A DNA stretch of 35,736 bases from positions 1 to 35,736 of the forward strand of contig JAGHQL010000224.1 in the NCBI GenBank assembly GCA_020080175.1, written 5' to 3'. The notes under the pieces are model-generated. The model did not search any database. It worked only from the letters and a program-made list of their open reading frames with translations, and was not told the DNA's origin. Position 1 is the stretch's first letter, and each line of letters starts with the position of its first letter. Both the position numbers and the translations under genes were made by a program. The DNA is from Glutinoglossum americanum. Its lineage: Eukaryota; Ascomycota; Geoglossomycetes; Geoglossales; Geoglossaceae. Of the stretch, positions 11,242 to 19,709 are shown one piece after another.

Positions 11242-13938
11242 TCAGCGGCCCACGACAGCGGCGTTCCGGCCCTTAGAGTCTACGTCGGCGCCTTCTTTTC
11301 CGACTAGCAGCTTAACGATCTCGAGGCGCCCTCTCCTAGCGGCCCACGACAGTGGCGTCCGGCCATACCGATCCCTGGAGTTCATATCGATGCTCCTCCC
11401 GACCAGCAGCTCGACAACCTCAAGGTGCCCTCTCCCGGCGGCCCACGATAGCGGCGTCCGGTCATACCAATCCTTGTGGTTCACGTCGACGCCTTCCCTC
11501 CCGACTAGCAGCTTGACGACCTCGAGGTGCCCTCTCTCGGCGGCCCACGACAGCGGTGTCAGGCCATACCCATCCTCAGAGTTCACGTTGACGCCTTCCC
11601 TCTCCGCTAGCAGCTTGACGACCTCGAGGTGCCCTCTCCCAGCGGCCCACGACAGCGGCGTCCGGCCATACCGATCCTTGGAGTTTATGTCGACGCCTTC
11701 CCTCTCGACCAGCAACTTGACGATCTCGAGGTGGTGCCCTTTCCCAGCGGCCCACGACAATGGTGTCCGGCCATCCCCATCCTTGTGGTTCACGTTGGCG
11801 CTTTCCCTTTTGAGTAGAAGCTTGACGACCTCGAGGTGCCCTCTCCCAGCGGCCCACGACAGCGGCGTCCGGCCATACCCGTCCTCATGGTTCACGTCGA
11901 CGTCCTCCCTCTTGACTAGTAGCTTGACAATCTCGGGATGCCCTCCTTCGGCGGCCCACGACAGCGGCGTCCGGCCATTCCGACCCTTGTTGTTCACGTC
12001 GACGACGCTTTCTCTCCCGACCAGCAGCTTGGTGATCTCGAGGTGCCCTCTCTCGGCGGCCCACGACAGCGGCGTCCGGCCATCTCCATCCTTGCGGTTC
12101 ACGTCAACACCCTCCCTTTCGAGTAAATATTTGACGACCACATCATGTCCAAAATACGATCCTACTGTAAGGTCAGAAAAGCCTTTAGAGTATCGGTTAT
12201 AGCGGTCAATGGTGATCCAGTACACCTGGAACCATGTAAGGAATCGCTTGGATTGAGTATAACAAATATCGAGCACAGACTTTAGTAGAGCCGTATCCGT
12301 ACTAATTCCGGCCCCCTTAAAGTGAAAAGCCCAGTGTTTTGCTGCATAATCCAAGAAGTGGTGTTTTTCAGTATATCGATTGACCTCTGCACTAATGACA
12401 GAGTTGACGTCTATGTCCAGAGGTTGACTCTCAAATACATCAAACAGGAGGTATGAGATGCAGATCTTTGCGAGTATGAAATTTGACTCTCCTGGCTCCA
12501 GAGAATGCTCCCAAGTCATTGAGCGGGGGTTTTTGACAATATCTTTGCAAATAAGAAACTCCTTCGCTGTTTGGTGAATCAGATAAACCTTCGAATCTAT
12601 GATGCTCACAAAGAGACCACAGAGGTTTCTGACTTTAATTTTGAATTGCTGTTCGTCATCCAGCTCCAGATCATCATATGATTGGCAAGCCTCTCCCCTT
12701 TCTATCTTCTCTCCTATTGCCAGTGCGAGGTTCATTTCTTTCAGTGTCAGTGGCCTCGTGGCCACCACAATTATATTGAGTAGTCTCTTCGCTTGTTCTG
12801 TCCACCCTGAATCCTTAATTCTTCCTAAAATTTTCTCGTATGCGTCGGCAACAGAAAGTGGGATTTTATTAACAAGTGCTCTTAAACGGCCCGGCGTAGA
12901 TTCTAGAGTCTTTCAGATGACATCAAGAATAAGATATAACCAAAGATATGTTCGATGCGGTGTGCTCCTGAGATGTTTTATAAGACTGTCCTGGACCTCG
13001 TGATTGAGCGAGTGGCGACGGGCACCGGTGATGCGTGGGATCACATGCTGTATGACTAAGTCAATCTCTTGACTTATCTTTTCCGATTCCTCCTCGCCCT
13101 TCAAGTTGATGGAAGTTATATCATTGACTATGCTACTGAAAGCGCACTCAATGTTATAGTATGGCCGGCTTGTGATTAGGAACTTCAACCTCATGTTCGC
13201 TTCATTTTGATCTGAATAGAACTTGCCTAGTGTACTAACAAGATCTTCCATCGCTGATTCTTCACATTCGTCAAGGGCGTCCAAGACACATATGATTTCA
13301 CCAGCTTCAGGATCTGTAGCAGCTTCCTTCAGAATGTCCCACAATGTGCTGGACATGGTGCGAAGAATGCTGCCGTTGTTCTTAAAATGGGGCACAGCGT
13401 GCTCGATGAGTATTGGTTTCTGCATAAATAGTTGATGTAGTATAGCACACAGAGCATTTGCACCGTTTCGTCGATTAACATCGTCATCTTTAAAGAAAAA
13501 GTAGCAGATGGAGAGCCTTCTAGAGGTAGTGGTGAGAAGCCCCTCGTCGATAAGGGCCTTTGACAAGACGGATTTCCCGCAACCCGGGTCTGCTGATACC
13601 CAAAGTAGGTTTGCCGTCTCCCCCTTGCACCAGCTGCGAAACTTTGGGTGGTCTAAGAACCATTTACAAGTCCCAGAGACTCGGTCTGGATTCCTGTCCT
13701 TGTCCTCTCTGTAATTTGAAGCGAGCAAGTTGAGGCATTCAGTGCGGCATTTGGATTCGAGATCCGATTCAGCGACTCGATAATATTAGTACTCATGATG
13801 CATCTAGAGTAGTTGTATTACGGTTGAAATTGAATGGAAAAATTCACCGTTATAGATATTGTCACCAAAGTGCGCCCTGGAATTGTGGTAAGTTTTGACT
13901 CGTTTGTAACGATGTCCTTGAGGCTGTTGGTTTGACAT
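11242..13938 (-). pseudogene. NACHT-ankyrin NLR with short N-terminal motif exon, interrupted by one TGA
   Basis: Likely second NLR-type receptor. Exon 1 is 13938-13848 (ATG at 13938, 30 codons); a 72-bp intron (13847-13776, GTGAAT...TACTAAT...CGAG) leads in frame to exon 2. Exon 1 ends in NSRAHFGDNIYN, like the short N-terminal signalling motifs of other fungal NLRs. Exon 2 has ECLNLL, CKWFLDHPKFRSW, Walker A ADPGCGKS (about 92-99), Walker B VLDALDEC (about 194-201) and LKFLITSRPY, then a helical region, VYLIHQTAKEFL and nine ankyrin units. A TGA at 12915-12913 (codon 318, after LDVI) interrupts an otherwise continuous frame of 875 codons. In the tenth repeat the frame shifts near 11265 and ends at 11242. 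A read error or a TGA-containing allele are alternatives to a dead gene. Confidence 0.85.
11245..12150 (-). repeat. Ankyrin-coding repeat array of the second NLR
   Basis: Nine complete units of about 99-105 bp plus a broken tenth, each with the core GRTPLSWAAxRGHLEVVKLLV and a xxVNxK linker. Units are alike but less uniform than those of the first NLR, and two differ in length by one residue (ESVVDVN and KGHHLEIV). The array ends abruptly near 11203. Confidence 0.9.
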
Positions 13939-15295
13939 AGCCTAGTGCAATATAGACACACGCCGAAGCTATAGGTTTCGGCGGGAGGTAGAGCTAGAGC
14001 AACAAGAAGGCCGTAGAATATTATGAAGTAGACCTAACGGTAGACTCGACTCGACTGATGTTGGACAAGATGATCCAGAGGTCTATCTCACATTGGTATC
14101 GCATGTAACTATTCTTGTTGTCAGGCTGATTAAATAATCACACCAACACCGCCAAACCTGAAGTATCTTGAGATATGGCAATTTAGGCAACTTACAGAGA
14201 TATCAAGTATCAAAAGATGATGGGTTCGCGGCGAATCTGACAATTCGGCTGAGGGTACGAAGGCAGTGACCAAAAGTCTTGACCCACTCGCCTAGAATTA
14301 GGTGGTACCCCAACTAAACTTTAGCTGCTACCGTCAACTACTCCATCTGGGTCAACATACCTGTGCAAAAATGGTTTTTGGGAAGCACAATATTGTAGTG
14401 CGCATTCAGGTCCTAGGACAAGGCGGTGCCTAATTAGGTCTAGCGAGTCGTGGCCTGAGTACACCGAGGTAATTATGTAAGCATAAATTCCATAACGTGA
14501 TCTGCCCCCCCGCGCATTACCCCATGTGAACAGCCCCAAGACATCGCGAGAAAATAATTAAAATTTTCAACCACCATAAATTCTACCGCAGTATTATACA
14601 TACTAAATAGTCAGGAGTTTCAAGCTTGCTAGTATATAGTTTCGCAGGGCGCACCTGTAATGTGTCAACTTAACAATCACTTCCTGGACCGGCTACGTCT
14701 GGTGATGTATAGCTTCGGGGGTTATACCTAATAATAGTCTGGATAGCCAAACTGCTTCCGCCGACTTGAATTTGTTTGCCTCTTATATAATTCTCGTACA
14801 GCTTTAGATTCTTCCTGGCAATCGAGACTGTAGAAACAGGACGACCTGCAGCTCTAAAATGGACGTGGCTGGACGTTATTGAGTGCATCTGTATCGTATC
14901 AGCCCTCGCCAGATTGGGATGCACTTGCATTCGACAGAAAAATGGATATTGATTCTTGTGACTCACGCATATTTTGGCGCTGCCTTTTTTGCGGCTTACA
15001 GATTCCAGTTCGGTCACCTAGAAATATTAGTAATGGCTGAGAATAGGGGAAGATAAGACCATAAGAGGAGGGAGTAGAGCCATAAGCTTGGATTGATCAG
15101 CCTTCGCCTCAAATTTGGGGCGGAGGCTGACTAACTAGCCGGTTTCTTATCGTGTCTGTTGCGGCATGCCCGCGCCGCCCCTACTTCCAGTTTGGCACCT
15201 ACGCGGTGCTCGGCCAAGCAAGAAACAGCATAGGCAGCCTATGCTATTATGAAGCCAGTCCCATGGCGTCTTCTCGAAGTGACTTCCTGACTCAC
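13939..15295. other. Gene-poor region, possible downstream exons of a minus-strand gene
   Basis: No recognisable domain. On the minus strand an open stretch at 15017-14670 begins just after an acceptor-like TAG at 15018-15020 and could be a downstream exon of the membrane-protein gene at 15296-15789, but the intervening intron would be about 275 bp, long for this window. Nothing else is supported. Confidence 0.3.
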
Positions 15296-15789
15296 CTGAG
15301 AGTCGTTCCGTTGCTACCTCCGGCAGCTTGATACTGCCTAATCAAGGGCACTATTACAAGGCCGCGAGGCCACGAGAACATTCCCATAATAAATCCCCGA
15401 CCATACATAAAAAGAGGGGTCCAGGCAGCTAGGAACCGCGTCGCTGTGGGCGCCGAAAACGCCTGCAGCAGAACTGCACCGGCGAGTAGACAGCCATGGA
15501 CCGTAAAGGCTATGATGCACAAACAATAGCAGGGTGAAGTTATATCCAAGGAAGAGACCACAGCTACCATAGCTAATAGATAGTACGAAAGCAGTGCAAG
15601 GATCAGGGATACGCTCGCAGCACCAAGCATTTGTTTCGCGGTCTTGATGTCGTGGTGGTTCAGCCCTTTCTCTAACATGTTATCCCAGTAGGAGTTGAAG
15701 TCGATGTTGGCCTCCTTTAGAACAGCCGAGAAAATATATTCCAGGTCTAACGAAGAGGATTTGTAGAGGCAGTGCAGCCCCAACGATGA
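15296..15789 (-). CDS. Internal exon of an unidentified multi-pass membrane protein
   Basis: I do not recognise this family. The open frame is bounded by an acceptor (AATAACAG, ending at 15790) and a donor (CTCAG followed by GTGAGT at 15295-15290), so it looks like an internal exon of about 494 nt and not a complete gene. It has a polar, acidic first part with SSSLDLEYIFSAVLKEANID and DFNSYWDNMLEKGLN, then about three hydrophobic stretches: MLGAASVSLILALLSYYLLA, LCIIAFTVHGCLLAGAVLL and FLAAWTPLFMYGRGFIMGMF. No ATG precedes it in frame. First and last exons were not located; the gene could be degenerate. Confidence 0.4.
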
Positions 15790-16407
15790 CTGTTATTGAA
15801 GATTACGTGTATAGTAGACGTTCTATAGGCATTGCTTCAATTGATTAAGTACAAAGTTATTACGAAGTGGGCAACGAGAAAAGTTCTTGTTGGGCGTTGA
15901 GCGCCAAGCCGACCAAATAGGGGCTAGCTGAAATTGGCGTGCCCCTATTCCACGCCACTGGTGGCTCACTGGTTTGCGCCTCAATTTCAACTTCAACAAC
16001 TGTTGTGGATGTGCTGTGGCGCCGCCACATGAAAAGTTTGTTGACGTTATTCCCAATTGGAAGAGGTAGATCACGTGGATTACCCCTGACCCCTATTCTG
16101 CGGTTCGCGGGGCGAACCCACCAACACATAAGGTGCCTGGCAGCACCTGCACTCGTAGAACTTCTCTTCTAGCTAGCCAGTCGTTATATAGTCAATTGAA
16201 TTGATTCTACATACAGTTGTGTGCCTACGTATCCGTGCCCGCATAACGACGTCTAGTGACGTCATACATACCGAACTCCTCCACCATACCGCGAGAATCG
16301 CCATAGCCTTACAATAATGACTCCAATGACGAGACAATGCAGACACCTGGAGCACATAGCTAGTCTGTTCATTCCAAGACACCTGTAATCCTGATAAACG
16401 AGGGGGG
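15790..16407. other. Spacer without supported gene
   Basis: Several overlapping open frames occur on both strands, none with a recognisable motif. It may hold upstream exons of the minus-strand membrane-protein gene. I see nothing further. Confidence 0.3.
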
Positions 16408-16617
16408 TGTTGGAATGGATGTATTGGAATGCTACCACGAAAGCAATGCTTGGTATGCTGCATCCGCTCAGCTGAAAGCACGCAGATCCGGAAGCATTCC
16501 ACATTGGCATGCAGATCTTATACTTGCGCAGAAGCATATTGTTTTCATACTTCCATTACTGCATTCATTTTGCTTACCTTGTTGTTTTCGTTTTCCAATC
16601 CGAGCATAAGAAGCTCC
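16408..16617 (+). repeat. Interspersed repeat family, copy A
   Basis: This segment aligns with the reverse complement of 19231-19406. Shared landmarks in order: tgttggaatgga, attggaatgct, ctgcatccgctc, gcagatcc, actgcattcatt and taccttgttgtt. Neither copy encodes a protein I recognise. Size and dispersal fit a small non-autonomous element, SINE- or MITE-like, but I cannot define ends, a promoter box or target-site duplications. Confidence 0.65.
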
Positions 16618-16728
16618 GAAATCTCCCCATAATGTAATGTTTAATTAAGTCAATCAATACTATGCTCCCTACGATACGAGAGTTCGAACCACTGCGATTC
16701 TAAAAAAGTAGCTTTCCTAGAAAAAACA

Positions 16729-17102
16729 CTAACCAGAAAATCCCACACTCCAGAACTCCGACTCCACTGGGGGTTGGATCCCACCTGTCATTTCTGCTAC
16801 GTCTGCAGCAAGCTGGGTCGCGTCCACAGCATAGAGATAGAGGGCGCTTGTCGGGGTCGATATGCCAATGCCATTAGTGTGGAGGAGAGAGACATACTTA
16901 AGAGGGCTAGGCCAACCCATAGCGGAAGGATAGCCCGCAAGGAGGATCCGCAATCATCACCTTGGCATTGCTGTTGCTGTGCTGTTGCTCTGTGTCGCGC
17001 AGCCGTACCTCCCTTTCCTGAATCAGCCTGGATATTCGGGGGAGGCTTCGGGTTAGGGTTAGGCGGGTTAGGCGGAATATCCCAGTAATCACCTGCGCCC
17101 AT
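16729..17102 (-). CDS. Uncertain ORF with Pro/Asn-rich start and one hydrophobic segment
   Basis: Possible gene with weak support. From an ATG at 17102 the minus strand reads a Pro/Asn-rich stretch (YWDIPPNPPNPNPKPPPNI), a short Gln run and a hydrophobic segment (ILPLWVGLALLSMSLSSTLM). A second overlapping frame at 16953-16729 reads GGIQPPVESEFWSVGFSG and ends close to a donor-like GTTAGT. I cannot decide which frame is real or link them by an intron. No family was recognised. Confidence 0.2.
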
Positions 17103-18259
17103 AACGTTTCAGGGGATATCTGACTCCTAGATAGGGGATATCTCGGCAAGGGTGCCGACGTAGTCGCCGAAAGGGAATTTTCGAATACGAAAAAAAGGGG
17201 GAGATTGTTCTTGTTGTAGAAGTAGAAAGCCGGGCGACTACTTTTGCTATTTTACCTATCTCTTCCCTCTTCTTATGGTGCCGGAAACGAGGTCCGCTGC
17301 CACACTAAGACAGACAGAGGGCGAGACCTGCGGTCTATTTGGTCTATGGGGTTAACGAAACCGGTTCACGGTATTGAGGCATAGGGCACACTCCTCAGCC
17401 TGTAAGGCTTAGCTTTTTATGCTACATATTCGACATTAAAGACAGCATCTGTTATTTGCAATGTTTGAAGTTGGGCTGGACGAACTTGGTTTTAGCTGCG
17501 TGCATTGAGGATTACTTTCCATGAGATTATCTTCGGTCGTAACTTCAGCTTGAGATGGGCGAGCAGGTGGTGGAACGCGTAAACCGCGACAGCAAGAACA
17601 AAGAAGTCAGTGATTCAGAAGCACGCATAAGAGTGGTGAAGAGACACCCTAGCGGTGACCTGATCCTGCAAGAGGTGTGCGGGGCGCCTCATCAGACCCC
17701 AAGTAGGGTGGGAAGGGCCCGCTAGGATCGGCCGCGAATGTTGTGGTACTAACATATAGAATACCCATACATGGAGTTAGAACAGAACTGGATGTGCCAA
17801 ACGTAGCCGATATGTGATATCGGCTATGTTCGAATCACATACACAGGATGGTTGAAAAAGGATCTTGCAGGGAAAGGGGCCTCTACCACGGTAGCAGAAT
17901 TCGACTGCGATGCTAGAGAGTTATGCTGGGGGATACAATCAGGGAACGTATCCTAATGCTAGAGAAACGAATGCTCTGAAGAAATGGCTCATTTCACTCT
18001 CGAGCTCGAATCTAAACCCAATTAGCTTTTGGCGACTGTGCTACGAAGCTAGAGACTTGGAAGTTTTTGGTGGTATTTAAACAAAGGGCGAAAGAAAGTA
18101 GTATACATGAAGATGACTCGTATGCAGTCTGAAGTTATGCACGTATTCGGCATTTCATCGGGTCGTCTGTCTTTATACTGTAATTGGTAGATATTGCTTA
18201 GGCTTCGGTTCTAGTTAAAGGGTTAACTATGAATAGGCGACTCTCGGTAGGAAAATCCT
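17103..18259. other. Gene-poor region with a perfect hairpin
   Basis: No convincing ORF. The only clear structure is a palindromic hairpin at 17804-17826. A 9-base inverted pair, gtagtcgcc at 17159-17167 and ggcgactac at about 17234-17242, also occurs. Otherwise I see nothing. Confidence 0.4.
17804..17826. repeat. Perfect 10-bp stem, 3-nt loop hairpin
   Basis: tagccgatat, loop gtg, atatcggcta: ten perfect base pairs around a three-base loop in a region without genes. No run of T follows and no flanking gene ends here, so a terminator role is not supported. Confidence 0.6.
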
Positions 18260-18678
18260 TTGAACGCAAGGATAATTTCCTCGGCGATATGCTCCGGAAT
18301 AGCCAATCGCTATAATATGGGTACATTAGGGGAAGAGCCGGCAGTAAAGACGTTTGATGTTACCATCATTACTACCGGGGACTTGGATAAGCGTGAAGAA
18401 ATAGAAAGCGCTCTGGTCAGTGTAGCTAATGAGCTCTTTCATTTGAAAGCTCCCCAAAATCAAGTTGGGGTGCAATTTCTCAGCGTCGGACATGACGACC
18501 GCTTGGCAGCGTGGCTACAAACTCTGGACGACAACCTCAGGCCTCCATCTTTGTTACATTGGCTACAAACGCTAACAACCAACGGATTGTCGATACGAGA
18601 ACTTTTCCCTCACCTGATCTGTACGACGAGAAATCGATAACAAGGACGACGTCCGGCCGCAATCGGAACCGGAGATGA
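18260..18678 (+). pseudogene. Fragment of a von Willebrand factor A (vWA)-like fungal protein
   Basis: The stretch FDVTIITTGDLDKREEIESA followed by VGVQFLSVGHDDRLAAWLQTLDDNL resembles the second half of the vWA domain found in fungal cytoplasmic vWA proteins, where a V-x-I-I-T-D-G strand is followed by a helix and a QVGIQFxQVG strand. The expected RDIVDT-like continuation appears as NQRIVDTRTF in a different frame from about 18575 to the stop at 18678. The N-terminal part of the domain, with the MIDAS DxSxS motif, is missing and there is no ATG in a good place. I read it as a decayed gene fragment. The family call is from memory of the pattern. Confidence 0.5.
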
Positions 18679-19230
18679 GTGGAGCACCCGGAAGTCCACG
18701 GTCGTGGATGACTGTACCGATACCTGCAGTACTTACCTCAGCACACTCAGGCCTTAGCCCGTAAATTAATCTAGAAGACTTGGTTAGAGGGCCTGAGAGA
18801 TAGGAGTTCATATTCGAGGTGTTCGGCAGCACACTGTCTACCTAATTAAAGGGCCCACCATAGCAACTATAGCTGCTTAATCCTTTTTCCCGATGTATCT
18901 CTCAATACCAAGGTGTTCCTAACCCCGAATTGATGATAAGCTTATTTGGGGGGATCCATGAGACTATGTGGATTTTCTGGCGACTAGAGCCTTTTTACGA
19001 ATTCGCACGAATCTGCTAATCGTGTCAGCCTTCACCCTCTTCTGGTAAGGCGTCTCGTACTCCTCGCTGTTCAAGCGCAGCTTAAAAGTAGCCTTGTCAT
19101 GCCCTCTTGCCAGGGTTGACTAGAGCGTGCTTCGCCACTACACGTACAAATTGACGGCAATTGTAGCTAGCACATGTTCCACCAGTCCTACTAAGGTGTT
19201 GTTATACGAATAGTTCAGAGTCTTGAAGAA
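18679..19230. other. Spacer without supported gene
   Basis: No ORF with recognisable motifs, no tRNA-like structure and no clear repeat apart from the family copy that begins at 19231. Confidence 0.4.
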
Positions 19231-19406
19231 CGAGCAGTCCCGGAGGTTCGAATTGAAGATGAGAACAACAAGGTAATACAAGAATGAATGCAGTATTGTT
19301 CCGCCTGGGTATTGGATCTGCATGCTTTTGCAGCCGAGCGGATGCAGTCATTCCAGCATAAGAATGCTTGCATTCGTTCCAGCATTCCAATGCGTCCATT
19401 CCAACA
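19231..19406 (-). repeat. Interspersed repeat family, copy B
   Basis: Inverted relative to copy A at 16408-16617 and about 35 bp shorter. On the minus strand it begins tgttggaatggacgcattgg and continues with ctgcatccgctcggctgc, gcagatccaa and attaccttgttgttctc. The two copies are clearly diverged, so the family is not recently active here. Confidence 0.65.
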
Positions 19407-19709
19407 TAAAGCACCGCCGCCTTTCACCGCTGCACAATCGCTAGATCCATACAGCCTTACTTTTGTGTGTCAAGAGGCACGTGACAGGTGCACCATGCTT
19501 GAAGCGGCACGCCTGACTAAGCGAACAGGACTGCAGGCCAAGCGCCCAATGAGGAATATTCGGAGCACCATGAGTCACTTGGTGACTGGTTCTTCAGTAC
19601 ACAAGTACTTCTTAGTCATTTTATATCCCTCAATATTCAGCGTTATTTCCTTTCCGTTGAAATTTCACCTGTTCAGTTAAGAGATCTAGTTGCTTCTCAG
19701 GTCAGCTCT

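Noticed and set aside
11390-12202. Long plus-strand open frame of 270 codons.
   Set aside because: It is the antisense shadow of the GC-rich ankyrin repeats of the second NLR; its own repeats mirror that array.
17041-17075. Telomere-like words (ttaggg and ttaggc) in a row.
   Set aside because: Only about two to four imperfect copies, and the opposite strand reads as a Pro/Asn-rich coding stretch that explains the words. Not enough for an interstitial telomere.
17195-17305. Purine run followed by TGTT, like the junction of a polypurine tract and an LTR.
   Set aside because: No second LTR, no coding remains of a retroelement and no target duplication nearby. Too little to call.
17780-17850. 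tRNA-like arrangement around a GTG loop with ttcgaat downstream.
   Set aside because: The T-stem pairs poorly, the variable region would have zero length, and no acceptor stem or D-arm fits.
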